This document shows positions 33,395 through 42,486 of a DNA stretch of 64,000 bases, piece by piece; position 1 is the first letter of the stretch; each line of letters opens with the position of its first letter. The notes beneath the pieces are model-generated. The model searched no databases and was not told the origin of the DNA. It was given only the letters and a program-made list of their open reading frames with translations. The DNA comes from Methylovirgula sp. GTDB lineage: Bacteria > Pseudomonadota > Alphaproteobacteria > Rhizobiales > Beijerinckiaceae. The stretch spans positions 1,610,501 through 1,674,500 of the forward strand of contig NZ_JBBCGP010000001.1 in NCBI RefSeq assembly GCF_037200945.1, read 5' to 3'. The position numbers and the translations under genes are program-made.

Positions 33395-34105
33395 ATGCGG
33401 CTTGCCGAACACGGCGATGATGCAGTGGACGAGGCCGATCTGGCGCCGGCGGGCGCCTTCTCGCCCGAGGAGCGCGCGGCCGTCTATCGCGCCATTCATG
33501 CCCGCCGCGATGTGCGCGACGAATTTCTGCCGCGGCCAATTCCCGACGCGATGCTCACGCGTATTCTCGAAGCCGCGCATCACGCCCCGTCTGTCGGCCT
33601 CAGTCAGCCGTGGAATTTTATCCTGATCCGCGATCAGGCGACGAAAACGCAAGTTCATGATGTGTTTTTGCACCGCAACGAGGAGGCGGCGCAGATGTTC
33701 AGCGAGACACGCGGCGCACGCTATCGGCAACTCAAGCTCGAAGGCATCCGCAAAGCGCCTCTGAATATCTGCGTCACCTGCGATCGCGCGCGGGGCGGCC
33801 GCGTCGTCCTCGGCAAGACGCATCAGCCCGACACTGACCTTTATAGTACTGTCTGCGCGATCCAGAATCTTTGGCTTGCCGCGCGCGCCGAGGGAATCGG
33901 CGTCGGCTGGGTCAGCATTTTCGACCCCGACGATTTGCGTCCGATCCTCGGCATTCCGGCGGAGATCGCGGTCGTGGCTTATCTCTGCGTCGGCTTTGTC
34001 GATCAGCTCTTCGTCCGTCCCGAGCTTGAAGCGCGCCAATGGGCGGAACGTCTGCCGCTTGACGATCTCGTCTTTGAAGGCGCCTGGGGCAAAATGCGCG
34101 GGTGA
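33395..34105 (+). CDS. bluB: 5,6-dimethylbenzimidazole synthase
   Basis: A 236-residue flavin-destructase of the nitroreductase fold that converts FMNH2 with oxygen into the lower ligand of vitamin B12. Family features: YRAIHARRDVRDEFLPRPIP, ILEAAHHAPSVGLSQPWNF, the central KAPLNICVTCDR and a C-terminal GWVSIFDPDDLRPILGIP. The ATG at 33395 follows GGAGAGGCGCG. No other cobalamin genes are close, so it stands alone. The alternative, a general nitroreductase, is less likely because BluB-specific stretches are continuous along the chain. Confidence 0.92.
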   Translation: MRLAEHGDDAVDEADLAPAGAFSPEERAAVYRAIHARRDVRDEFLPRPIPDAMLTRILEAAHHAPSVGLSQPWNFILIRDQATKTQVHDVFLHRNEEAAQMFSETRGARYRQLKLEGIRKAPLNICVTCDRARGGRVVLGKTHQPDTDLYSTVCAIQNLWLAARAEGIGVGWVSIFDPDDLRPILGIPAEIAVVAYLCVGFVDQLFVRPELEARQWAERLPLDDLVFEGAWGKMRG

Positions 34106-34108
34106 AGC

Positions 34109-34768
34109 TTAGGCGCGCCAGTTGGCCGTGCGCGCGTGCGGTGCATCGGCCAGCGCCTTCCGCAACGCCGCTGCGCTCAGATCGGTGCAATAAGCTGGCG
34201 TGCCCGGCTGCTGGCGCCAGGATTCCGCGATCGGGCCGGCATCGAGTGCGTCGAAGCCAAGACTTTCGACCAAGGTGAGTACGATCGCTTTTGCGGCCGG
34301 ATCGTCACCCGCAACCGGCAACGCGATACGCCCCGGCGAACCGGATTCCTTGCCGAAATCGGCAAGATGCTGCGCATAAATGCTGTTGAACACCTTGACC
34401 ACGCTATGGCCGATCTGGCGCGCGACCCAGGCGCTCTCCACCAAGCTGTCCTCGATCTCGGCGATACGGCCGTCGCGCTGACGCGGATAATAATTACACG
34501 TGTCGATGATCGGAGTCGCGGCCGGCACCGAGGCGAAAAGACCACTGGGAAGCTGGCTGACGTTTTTCATCGGGATCGTCAGAACGATCAGATCGACGCC
34601 GCGGACGGCGTCTTCAACTGCAACGGGTGTTGCGCCTGTTTTTGCTGCGACGTCTGCGAGCGTCGCCGGACCACGCGAATTGGCGATGACGATGCGATGA
34701 CCGAGTTCGGTCAGACGGCGCGCCAGCGCGCTGCCAATGCGTCCTGCGCCGATGATGCCGATCCTCAT
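34109..34768 (-). CDS. NAD(P)-binding protein, F420-dependent reductase-like
   Basis: A 219-residue Rossmann protein with the GIIGAGRIGSALA dinucleotide motif at the N-terminus and ANSRGPATL after the second strand, which favours NADP by its Arg. It belongs to the family annotated as NADP oxidoreductase, coenzyme F420-dependent, a label that in proteobacteria usually does not mean true F420 use. The mid-part TCNYYPRQRDGRIAEIEDSL and VVKVFNSIYAQHL are shared features of relatives. GGGGGAGATGGACG precedes the ATG. Transcribed convergent to bluB, three bases from its stop. Function unknown. Confidence 0.85.
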   Translation of the reverse strand: MRIGIIGAGRIGSALARRLTELGHRIVIANSRGPATLADVAAKTGATPVAVEDAVRGVDLIVLTIPMKNVSQLPSGLFASVPAATPIIDTCNYYPRQRDGRIAEIEDSLVESAWVARQIGHSVVKVFNSIYAQHLADFGKESGSPGRIALPVAGDDPAAKAIVLTLVESLGFDALDAGPIAESWRQQPGTPAYCTDLSAAALRKALADAPHARTANWRA

Positions 34769-35007
34769 CGTCCATCTCCCCCTTTATTTATTGTGCACAT
34801 GATTGCCGCCCGGCATTCTAATGGCCGGGGCGCATTCCATAACTTGGTTGTTCAGACCGCGGCCGCGGCACAGGTGCCGCGAATGTGACATGCGTGGCCG
34901 TGGCAGGTCCCCTAGACAGCGGGGTCTCGCGCGACTAGCTACCGCGCAAGAACATATTGAACCAGCGAGGACGCGCAAGGCAAGTCACGGATATTCGCGC
35001 GGACTCC

Positions 35008-36228
35008 ATGGAAAAAACTGCCACAGAAACAAATACTTTGTCGCCGGCGCTGATTGCTATCATCGCGGTCTCCGTCGGCGTGCTCGTTGCGAATATCTAC
35101 TATGCGCAGCCGTTAATCGTTTCCATCGGCAGTTCGATTGGTGTGGGAACGGCGCTCTCCGGTTCGCTGGTCACCGTGACGCAGATCGCCTATGGCGCCG
35201 GCCTGTTCTTCCTGGTTTCGCTCGCGGATATCGTCGAAAACCGCCGGCTTGTGCTGAGCGTGATGGGCGTTGTGATCCTCAGCCTCCTGGGCATCGCAAT
35301 GTCGCATTCGGCCGCGACTTTCTTCATCGCCTCTTTGTTCCTCGGCTTCTGCTCGCCGTCGGTGCAGATTCTCCTGCCGTATGTCGCACATCACACGCCG
35401 CCGGAACGGCGCGGGCGCGTTGTCGGAATTGTCATGGCGGGGTTGCTGAGCGGCATCATGCTGGCACGCCCAGCCTCCCTCTTTATCGCCGGCTATTTCG
35501 GTTGGCGCACCGTGTTCTTCGTCGCGGCCGCGTTGATGATGGTCACCGGTCTCGCGCTGGCACGCGCGATGCCACGCTATCAACCCAAGACGGGTCATCG
35601 CTATGGCCAGGTTCTGGCTTCGATGATCGGTATCCTGCGCGACAGGCCGCCGGTGCGGTGGCGGACGGCTTATCAGGGCCTGATGTTTTTCGCGTTCAAT
35701 ATGTTCTGGACGACGGTGCCGATCTTCCTCGCGCAAAAGTTCAGCTTGAGCGAGCAGGCGATTGCGCTCTTTGCGCTGGCGGGCGCCGGTGGTGCGCTGG
35801 CCGCGCCGATCGCGGGTCATCTGGCCGATCGCGGCTATGTCGGCGTCGCGACAGGCGGCGCTGCTGCCGTGCTCGGTCTTTCTTTCCTTGGCACCATCGG
35901 CGTTGCCGGCCTGCACGGCCTCATTTGGCTTGCCGTGCTCGCGGTGTTGATCGACGCTGCGGTGCAGGTCAATCAGGTCGTCGGGCAAAATGTCATTTTC
36001 GACGTGCCTCCGGAGATTCGCGGCCGCGTCAACGCGATCTATATGACGCTCGTTTTCAGCTGTGGGGCGTTGGGCTCACTGATCGGCACCTTGCTTTATG
36101 CGGAGAGCGGCTGGCGGGCGGCGGCCATCTGTGGCGCGGTCGTCGGTTTGCTGGGATTTTCGCTTCAACTCGTCGAGCGTTTCCTAGCCAACAAAAAAGG
36201 CGTGGCGAGCGTCCGCCACGCGGATTGA
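35008..36228 (+). CDS. MFS transporter, DHA1-like
   Basis: A 406-residue, 12-helix major-facilitator transporter. The first helix (LIAIIAVSVGVLVANIYYAQ) includes the NIYYAQP signature found in a subgroup of DHA1-type exporters. Loop VSLADIVENRRLVL is the motif A position, and the second half has APIAGHLADRGYVG. The ATG at 35008 was chosen because the stretch upstream is not hydrophobic or conserved; there is no strong ribosome site. It stands alone between a divergent NADP-binding gene and a convergent FdhF-type gene. Substrate unknown; relatives export drugs or sugars. Confidence 0.85.
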   Translation: MEKTATETNTLSPALIAIIAVSVGVLVANIYYAQPLIVSIGSSIGVGTALSGSLVTVTQIAYGAGLFFLVSLADIVENRRLVLSVMGVVILSLLGIAMSHSAATFFIASLFLGFCSPSVQILLPYVAHHTPPERRGRVVGIVMAGLLSGIMLARPASLFIAGYFGWRTVFFVAAALMMVTGLALARAMPRYQPKTGHRYGQVLASMIGILRDRPPVRWRTAYQGLMFFAFNMFWTTVPIFLAQKFSLSEQAIALFALAGAGGALAAPIAGHLADRGYVGVATGGAAAVLGLSFLGTIGVAGLHGLIWLAVLAVLIDAAVQVNQVVGQNVIFDVPPEIRGRVNAIYMTLVFSCGALGSLIGTLLYAESGWRAAAICGAVVGLLGFSLQLVERFLANKKGVASVRHAD

Positions 36229-36255
36229 TTTGTCTGTTTGCGATAGGCCTTAACG

Positions 36256-38556
36256 TCAGGCCGCGGCGCTGCTTCCCGCGTGGCGCGTGATCCGCACTGG
36301 CACCGACTTATAGGACGGCGTGCCGCTTTGCGGGTCGTGATATTCGAGCGGCACAAGACCATTCGCTTCGGGATAATAAGCCGCGACCGAACCGCGTGCG
36401 ATATTATACGCGATGGCGGTAAAGCCCTCGAGCCGCAGCGGCGTGCCGTTGGGGAGCGCCGTTTCGACATCGATCGCATCACCGTGCTGGATGTTCTGCG
36501 CCGCGAGGTCGTCCTGATGGATGAAGACGACATCGCGTCGGCCGAAGACACCGCGATAGCGATCGTCAAGCCCGTAAATCGTCGTGTTGTATTGATCGTG
36601 ACTGCGGATCGTCGTGAGCCGCAGGACGCTGCCATCATGCACGATCGGGTCTTCGTTCAGGCCCGTGAACAGGAGGAATTCCGCCTTGCCCGAGGGTGTC
36701 TTCCATATCCGCTCGGTCGCCGGCAACGGCAGGCGAAACCCGCCGGGAATTTTTATGCGCGCATTGAAATCTTTGAAATCGGGAAACACGGCTTCGATCT
36801 TGTCGCGGATGCGGTCGTAATCCTCGACCAGTTCCATCCAGGCGACTTTGCTCTCCGGCATCGTGGCCGACGCCATGCCGGCAATGATCGCGGGTTCGGA
36901 GCGAAGATGCTCGGACACCGGCGGCAGTTTGCCGCCGGAAGCATGCACCATCGACATAGAATCCTCGACAGTGACAACCTGCGGGCCACTCACCTGAACG
37001 TCCCGCTCGGTGCGGCCAAGGCACGGCAGAATGATTGATTCCTTGCCGACGAGCAGATGCGAGCGATTGAGCTTGGTCGCAATGTGAACGCCAAGATCGA
37101 GCCGGGACATGCCCTCGAAGCTCTGCGCCGGATCGGGCAAGGCAACCGCAAGATTGCCGCCGAGACAGATCAGCACTTTTGAACGGCCGTCGATGATCGC
37201 CTGCATTCCCGCGACGGCGTCATGTCCGTGGTGCGTTGGCGGCACAAAGCCGAAGGTCGATTCGATCCGTGCGAGCATGTCGGCACCGGGTTTCTCGGTG
37301 ATGCCGACAGTGCGGTCGCCCTGCACGTTGGAATGGCCGCGCAGCGGGCAGATGCCTGCACCAGGCTTGCCGATCTGTCCGCGCATCAGCAGCAGATTGG
37401 CGAGCTGCTGAACGTTTTCCGTGCCCTTCGTGTGCTGCGTGATACCCATGCCATAGGGGAGGATCGTCGCATTGGACTGTGAATAGGCTGCGGCGACCGA
37501 TTCGAGGTCGCGACGCTTGAGCGCGCTCGCAAATTCGATATCGTCCCATGTCGTCGCATCGAGATCGGCGACGAGCGCCTCATACCCATTTGTATGTTCG
37601 GCGATGAAATCGTGGTCGATGATCATCGCATTGCGGCCTGGGGCGCGATCGAGCGCGAGCAGGGCCTTCATAATGCCCTTCAACGCCGCAGCGTCGCCGC
37701 CCACTTTCACCTGATAATAGGACGAGGCGATGTTTTCGTACCCGAAGGTCGACATTTCGACCGCACTTTGCGGATCGGCGAAGCGTTCGAGCGCACGCTC
37801 GCGCAGCGGGTTGAAAACGATGATGGGCACGCCGCGCTTGGCGCATTCATGCAAGGTGCCCATCATGCGCGGATGGTTGGTGCCGGGATTGTGGCCGAAC
37901 GACAGGATGAGGTCGCAATGATCGAAGTCTTCGAGCGAGACAGTGCCTTTGCCAAGCCCGATCGATTGCGGCAGGCCGACGCTCGTCGCCTCATGGCACA
38001 TGTTCGAACAATCGGGGAAATTGTTGGTGCCGTATTCGCGCGCGAAAATCTGATAGAGAAACGCGGCTTCGTTCGAGGCGCGGCCGGAGGTGTAGAATTC
38101 GACTTTGTTGGGATCGCTTTGGGCGCGGAGCACTCCGCCAATCCGCTCAAAAGCCGCATCCCATGAGATCGCCTGATATTTATCGGTCGCCCGGTCGTAG
38201 ATGACCGGATGCGTCAGCCGCCCGGCGTCCTCCAGCTCGTAATCCGTCCAGTTCCAGAGTTCGGAAACTGTGTGCTGGGCGAAGAACTCCGGCGAGACGC
38301 GCTTCTTCGTCGCCTCCCAGGTCACCGCCTTGGCTCCATTCTCGCAAAACTGGAACGTGGACGTATGTTCCTTGTCCGGCCAGGCGCAGCCGGGGCAATC
38401 GAATCCGTCCGGCTTGTTGGTCCGGAAGAGGGTCACGCCTGCAGCGCCAGCGTCCATCTGCTCGCGGACGGCCTTGGCCGTCGCTTTCAGCGCGCCCCAG
38501 CCGCCCGCCGGGGCGTTATAGCGCTTGACACCTGGAACTTGGCGCTGACGAGCCAC
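36256..38556 (-). CDS. FdhF/YdeP-family molybdopterin oxidoreductase
   Basis: A 766-residue cytoplasmic molybdenum-bis-MGD enzyme related to formate dehydrogenase alpha subunits and E. coli YdeP. The N-terminal cysteines are spaced C54-P-G-C57...C71, fewer than the four of a full [4Fe-4S] motif, as in the YdeP group. The molybdenum ligand is probably the cysteine in SNMCHEATSVGL. Mid-chain motifs are SFGHNPGTNHPR, LLMRGQIGKPGAGICPLRGH and SNVQGDRTVG, and the C-terminal domain has TIRSHDQYNTTIYGLDDRYR. The GTG start follows GGAG by eight bases. No electron-transfer subunits are near. YdeP is linked to acid resistance in E. coli; formate oxidation is not proven for this family. Confidence 0.9.
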   Translation of the reverse strand: MARQRQVPGVKRYNAPAGGWGALKATAKAVREQMDAGAAGVTLFRTNKPDGFDCPGCAWPDKEHTSTFQFCENGAKAVTWEATKKRVSPEFFAQHTVSELWNWTDYELEDAGRLTHPVIYDRATDKYQAISWDAAFERIGGVLRAQSDPNKVEFYTSGRASNEAAFLYQIFAREYGTNNFPDCSNMCHEATSVGLPQSIGLGKGTVSLEDFDHCDLILSFGHNPGTNHPRMMGTLHECAKRGVPIIVFNPLRERALERFADPQSAVEMSTFGYENIASSYYQVKVGGDAAALKGIMKALLALDRAPGRNAMIIDHDFIAEHTNGYEALVADLDATTWDDIEFASALKRRDLESVAAAYSQSNATILPYGMGITQHTKGTENVQQLANLLLMRGQIGKPGAGICPLRGHSNVQGDRTVGITEKPGADMLARIESTFGFVPPTHHGHDAVAGMQAIIDGRSKVLICLGGNLAVALPDPAQSFEGMSRLDLGVHIATKLNRSHLLVGKESIILPCLGRTERDVQVSGPQVVTVEDSMSMVHASGGKLPPVSEHLRSEPAIIAGMASATMPESKVAWMELVEDYDRIRDKIEAVFPDFKDFNARIKIPGGFRLPLPATERIWKTPSGKAEFLLFTGLNEDPIVHDGSVLRLTTIRSHDQYNTTIYGLDDRYRGVFGRRDVVFIHQDDLAAQNIQHGDAIDVETALPNGTPLRLEGFTAIAYNIARGSVAAYYPEANGLVPLEYHDPQSGTPSYKSVPVRITRHAGSSAAA

Positions 38557-38795
38557 GGCATAGTCTCCATCTATGATTGCTGCGCGGGGCTGATTTGGGG
38601 TGCCGTCTTTGGGCGCGCGCCAAATCTCCTCTTATGTGCGTTGCAAACCTAATGGCGATGCTCGGCAAAATCCAATGGAACTCTCAAAACGTCATATAGA
38701 GAACTTCTATTAAGCTGCCTTATTTGTCTGATCGTCAGTGGCCGGCTGCGGGCCTTGTGCTAAGTTCGCGCCAGCGACGGAAGAGGGGGCAACCT

Positions 38796-39224
38796 ATGAG
38801 TAATTCTTACGGTGCAGAAGTTGCCAGCGACGCGATCCTGCTCGCGGCGCGCATTTGTCTGGTCTTACTGTTTTTGATCTTCGGCTGGCAGAAGCTGACC
38901 GGCTTTGGCGGGACTGTCGCCTATTTCTCACACACGGGCGTGCCCTTGCCGCAAATCGCCGCTGCCGTCGCGGTCACGATGGAATTTTTCGTCGGTCTTG
39001 CCATCGCGCTCGGTTTTTTCACCCGGCCTCTGGCGCTCCTACTGGCGCTTTACACGCTCGCCACGGCGATCATCGGGCATCATTTCTGGAACCTGTCGGG
39101 CGCGGCGCAATTCGAGAACGAGATCAACTTCTTCAAAAACGTCAGCATCATCGGCGGTCTGCTCTTGCTTTACGTCACCGGCGCCGGCCGCTTCTCCGTG
39201 GATCATAAAATCCGCTCGGCGTGA
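38796..39224 (+). CDS. DoxX family membrane protein
   Basis: A 142-residue inner-membrane protein with four helices (ILLAARICLVLLFLIFGWQ is the first) and the DoxX features LIFGWQKLTGFGGTVAYFSH and GFFTRPLALLLALYTLATAI. A conserved GHHFW stretch lies before the last helix. The ATG at 38796 follows AGAGGGGGC. Family members include subunits of quinol oxidases and of redox protective complexes (with SodA and SseA in mycobacteria). It is followed by a glutathionyl-hydroquinone reductase on the opposite strand, five bases apart. A quinone-linked role is plausible. Confidence 0.88.
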   Translation: MSNSYGAEVASDAILLAARICLVLLFLIFGWQKLTGFGGTVAYFSHTGVPLPQIAAAVAVTMEFFVGLAIALGFFTRPLALLLALYTLATAIIGHHFWNLSGAAQFENEINFFKNVSIIGGLLLLYVTGAGRFSVDHKIRSA

Positions 39225-39229
39225 GGCGA

Positions 39230-40210
39230 TCAGCTGGCGCTGTGCAACCTTTTAATCGGCGCATCGAAATCGCGCTCGGGCCCAATCGGCACGATGCCGG
39301 TCGGGTTAATCCAGCGGTGGCTCATGCAATAATGCCGCTTGATGTGGAGGAAATTGACCGTCGGGCGGATATCGGGGTGCTGATAGAGACGGCGGGTAAA
39401 ATTCCAGACCGCCGGATAATCGACGATTGCGCGCCGATTGCATTTGAAATGGCCGTAATAGACGGCGTCGAAACGCACGAGCGTCGTGAATGTGCGAATG
39501 TCGGCTTCGGTGAGCGTATCGCCGACGAGGTAATCGTGGCGTGACAGCCGCCGCTCGAGCCAATCGAGAGTCGCGAACACGCGCTCTGCGGCCTCTTCAT
39601 ATGCCGCCTGCTTACGCGCAAAGCCAGCCATATAGACGCCGTTGTTGAGGCCCGGGTAAATACGCGCGTTCACCGCATCGATCTCGGCGCGCAGAGGCGC
39701 CGGGTAATAGTCGCCTTGCTTCGCGCCGAGATGATCGAAGGCCGAATTGAACATCCGGATGATCTCGGCGGATTCGTTCGAGACGATCGTCTTCGTCTCT
39801 TTGTCCCAGAGCACCGGCACCGTCACGCGGCTGGTGCAATGCGAATCGGCAAGGACATAGATGTCCCGCAATTTGTCGGCGCTATTGATCGTGTCCGGGA
39901 TCACGCCTTCGCCGGGTGCGAAGGTCCAGCCGTCCTCAGCCATCAGCCAATTGACGACCGACACGGAGATCATGCCCGCGAGCCCTTTCAGGCTGCGCAT
40001 GATGAGCGTGCGATGCGCCCAGGGGCAGGCGAGCGAAACGTAAAGATGATAGCGCCCGGCTTCCGCCTTGTAGCCGCGTGCGCCCGCCGGCACGGTTCCG
40101 TCGGCCGTCACCCAATTGCGGAAGATCGATGGGGGCCGATGCAGAACGCCGTCCTTGACGACGCCGTCCATCGCGTTCGTCACCCAGGCGCCGTCGATCA
40201 ATTCACCCAT
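39230..40210 (-). CDS. Glutathionyl-hydroquinone reductase (Xi-class GST)
   Basis: A 326-residue enzyme of the Xi-class glutathione transferases, which reduce glutathionyl-hydroquinones with glutathione. The catalytic Cys62 lies in the class motif SLACPWAHRT, and the conserved C-terminal elements NNGVYMAGFA and RKQAAYEEAAERVFATLDWL are present, as is the RPTVNFLHIKRHYCMSHRWI end. Relatives are YqjG of E. coli and PcpF. It overlaps the flavin-dependent oxidoreductase gene by 8 bases, so the two are cotranscribed. Likely role: recovery of quinones that have reacted with glutathione during stress. Confidence 0.93.
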   Translation of the reverse strand: MGELIDGAWVTNAMDGVVKDGVLHRPPSIFRNWVTADGTVPAGARGYKAEAGRYHLYVSLACPWAHRTLIMRSLKGLAGMISVSVVNWLMAEDGWTFAPGEGVIPDTINSADKLRDIYVLADSHCTSRVTVPVLWDKETKTIVSNESAEIIRMFNSAFDHLGAKQGDYYPAPLRAEIDAVNARIYPGLNNGVYMAGFARKQAAYEEAAERVFATLDWLERRLSRHDYLVGDTLTEADIRTFTTLVRFDAVYYGHFKCNRRAIVDYPAVWNFTRRLYQHPDIRPTVNFLHIKRHYCMSHRWINPTGIVPIGPERDFDAPIKRLHSAS

Positions 40211-41258
40211 GCGATGGCTCCCCGCTTTGTGCGGCGGCGCGGACGCGCGGCGCGACTTCCGTGCCGAGGAGTTCGATCGACCGCGTCATGACCCTATGAT
40301 CGAGCGATGCGACGCTCATCTGCAACGTGATGCGCGAAACGCCGCCCAGCGTCTCGCTCGCGCGCAGCATTTTTGCCGCAACGGACTCCGGGTCGCCGAC
40401 CAGATAAGCACCGTGCGGACCGGCCATCGCATCGAACTGGCTGCGCGACGGCGGTGACCAGCCGCGCTCGCGGCCGATGGCGCCGAACATTGTGAGCCAA
40501 CCGGGAAAGAACGTGTCGCGGGCGTCCTGCGCTGTCTCGGCGACAAAGCCAATGGCATGAAGACCGACTTGCAGCACCTCCGGCGGGTGGCCGGCGCGGC
40601 GGCCTGCGTCACGATAAAGATCGACAAGCGGACGGAAACGTCGAAATTCGCCGCCGATGATCGCGACCATCAACGGCAGGCCCAAGGTCCCGGCGCGAGC
40701 AAAGGATTCCGGCGTGCCACCGACGCCGACATAGATCGGTAGCTTCGCCTGCAACGGACGCGGATAGATGCCCTGGCCGTTTAGTGGCGGCCGAAAGTGG
40801 CCGGCCCATGTGACTTCGGTCGCGTCGCGAATCTTGAGCAGCAGACGCAGCTTTTCGACGAAAAGCTCATCGTAATCTTCAAACTTGAAGCCGAACAGCG
40901 GATAGGCTTCGCCGAAGGAACCGCGGCCGACGATGATTTCGGCGCGGCCTTGCGAAATGAGGTCGAGCGTCGCGAATTCCTGGAAGACGCGTACCGGATC
41001 GGCGGCGCTGAGCACCGTTACGGCGCTGCCAAGGCGGATCGTTTTCGTCCGCGCCGCGGCGGCGGCAAGGATCACCGCCGGCGCCGAGTCGAGAAATTCT
41101 GGCCGATGATGTTCGCCGATGCCAAAGACATCGAGGCCGACGCGATCGGCCACCTCGATCTCATCGATCAGATCGGCCATCCGAATTGCGGGCGGCGTCA
41201 GCCTGCCCGTCACGGGGTCCGGAACATTGGCGGCAAAACTGTCGATGCCGATTTCCAC
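40203..41258 (-). CDS. LLM-class flavin-dependent oxidoreductase
   Basis: A 351-residue luciferase-like monooxygenase. The N-terminal EIGIDSFAANVPDP, the DVFGIGEHHRPEFLDSAPAV stretch and IRLGSAVTVLSAADPVRVFQ match the family annotated in proteobacteria as LLM-class, often MsnO8-like. The GTG at 41258 is chosen because AAGGAG lies six bases upstream; a TTG at 41279 would sit within that ribosome site. It is distinct from SsuD at the left end (different length and motifs). Coupled by overlap to the hydroquinone reductase gene. Substrate unknown. Confidence 0.87.
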   Translation of the reverse strand: MEIGIDSFAANVPDPVTGRLTPPAIRMADLIDEIEVADRVGLDVFGIGEHHRPEFLDSAPAVILAAAAARTKTIRLGSAVTVLSAADPVRVFQEFATLDLISQGRAEIIVGRGSFGEAYPLFGFKFEDYDELFVEKLRLLLKIRDATEVTWAGHFRPPLNGQGIYPRPLQAKLPIYVGVGGTPESFARAGTLGLPLMVAIIGGEFRRFRPLVDLYRDAGRRAGHPPEVLQVGLHAIGFVAETAQDARDTFFPGWLTMFGAIGRERGWSPPSRSQFDAMAGPHGAYLVGDPESVAAKMLRASETLGGVSRITLQMSVASLDHRVMTRSIELLGTEVAPRVRAAAQSGEPSHG

Positions 41259-41296
41259 GACCTTCTCCTTCGCGGGCAATTATTTCGCGCAGATAA

Positions 41297-41872
41297 TCAC
41301 TTCGCACGGTTGGCGACGATATCGATGTCGATCCCGACGTCGAGCGCAACGTAATCGCCGGTAGCCCATTGCCCCTGGCCGATGCCGAAATTGGTACGGA
41401 CGAGGCTGACGTGGCCCTTGGCATGGGCGCTCGTGCCGTTGATGTCGAGCGCAAAAGGTAGGACGAGCGGATGCGTGGTGCCCCGCAGCGTCAGTTTGCC
41501 GTCGGCTTCATAGGTGCCATCCGGCTTCTTGAGAATTTTCTCCGAAACAAAGGTCGCCTGCGGAAATTGCGAAATGTTGAACCAGTCGTCGCCGGGTAAG
41601 GCCCCGTCGCGCTGCGGGTCGCCGGTCGCCGCACTCGCAACATCGACCGTCACCTTGATTTGCGACGCGTCGAGATGCGCGGGGTCGAAGGCAATGGCCG
41701 CATTAAAGCGTGCGAAATTGCCGTTGAACGGCTGGCCGGTTTGCGAACCGGAGAAACCGAGTTTGCTTTTGGCGGGATCGACAGTCCAGACGGGGGCACC
41801 GGCAGCGAAAGCTGCATGGGCGGCCATCAACATCGCGACGGCGAACCCTGCGCGCCATTTGAATTTTGTCAT
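41297..41872 (-). CDS. YceI family periplasmic lipid-binding protein (first copy)
   Basis: A 191-residue exported lipocalin-like YceI protein. A signal peptide (FAVAMLMAAHAAFAAG) is followed by the family beginning WTVDPAKSKLGFSGSQ and later FPQATFVSEKILKKPDGTYE and LTLRGTTHPLVLPFALD. YceI proteins hold isoprenoid lipids in the periplasm. The ATG overlaps the cytochrome b561 stop by four bases. A second YceI gene lies on the other side of the cytochrome gene, so the operon is yceI-cybB-yceI. A frame opening at 42151 over the cytochrome gene is not the start. Confidence 0.92.
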   Translation of the reverse strand: MTKFKWRAGFAVAMLMAAHAAFAAGAPVWTVDPAKSKLGFSGSQTGQPFNGNFARFNAAIAFDPAHLDASQIKVTVDVASAATGDPQRDGALPGDDWFNISQFPQATFVSEKILKKPDGTYEADGKLTLRGTTHPLVLPFALDINGTSAHAKGHVSLVRTNFGIGQGQWATGDYVALDVGIDIDIVANRAK

Positions 41873-42483
41873 CGAGATGAAGTCTCTTTTATTTTGGCCT
41901 GCCGGCGTCCCCACGGCAGCATCCGTGTCAGAATATCGTCGCGCAGGATCAGATGATGGCGGAGCGCCGCAGCGGTGTGCAGCACGAGCAATGCGATCAG
42001 CGACCACGCGAGATAGGTATGTGTCAGCGCGAGGATATGCTCGACCGGCTTTTTGTTGTGCAGCGTCGACAGGATGGGGAGATGCGGCCACGGAATGATT
42101 CCGTACAGATAGGTCGGGATATTCAGCACCGCGGCTGAGACCACGGCCCAACCGGTCAAAGGCAGCATGAAAAGATAAAAATAGAGCAGCAGATGGGTTG
42201 CCTCGGCCGCCTTGCGCTCCACCGGCGGCATCGCCGAGGGCAACGCTGGCGGCTTGTGCATGAGCCGCCAGGCGAGCCGCAAAAACGCTGCCAGCAGGAT
42301 GGTGATGCCGATCGATTTATGCAGCTGGTAGAGCCGGAAAAGATCGAAGGGCTTCAGCTTCACATGCGTCATCACCAGGCCGATAACGATGAGCGCGAGG
42401 ATGCCCAGCGCCATGGCCCAATGAAGAAAAATAGCAACCGCCGTGTAGCGGTTGCCTCTCTCTGCGCGCGCGACCGTGGTCAT
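41869..42483 (-). CDS. Cytochrome b561
   Basis: A 204-residue inner-membrane dihaem cytochrome b561 with four helices. Candidate haem ligands are His21 in IFLHWAMALGILAL, His55 in LHKSIGI, a His in the helix after ILALTHTYLAW and His in LVLHTAAALRHHL. Such proteins pass electrons between quinol and periplasmic acceptors, and in E. coli CybB oxidises superoxide. It lies between two yceI genes, matching the frequent yceI-yceJ pairing where YceJ is a b561 protein. The operon is divergent from a LysR regulator. Confidence 0.92.
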   Translation of the reverse strand: MTTVARAERGNRYTAVAIFLHWAMALGILALIVIGLVMTHVKLKPFDLFRLYQLHKSIGITILLAAFLRLAWRLMHKPPALPSAMPPVERKAAEATHLLLYFYLFMLPLTGWAVVSAAVLNIPTYLYGIIPWPHLPILSTLHNKKPVEHILALTHTYLAWSLIALLVLHTAAALRHHLILRDDILTRMLPWGRRQAKIKETSSR

Positions 42484-42486
42484 CTT

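Noticed and set aside
34803..36290. A plus-strand open frame of nearly 500 codons over the MFS gene
   Set aside because: It is in another register of the same strand as a clear MFS transporter; translation is Arg/Cys-rich with no hydrophobic pattern.
36256..38556. Calling the molybdoenzyme a true formate dehydrogenase
   Set aside because: The N-terminal cysteine pattern is incomplete and no electron-transfer or chaperone subunits are adjacent; the YdeP-like group is a better fit.
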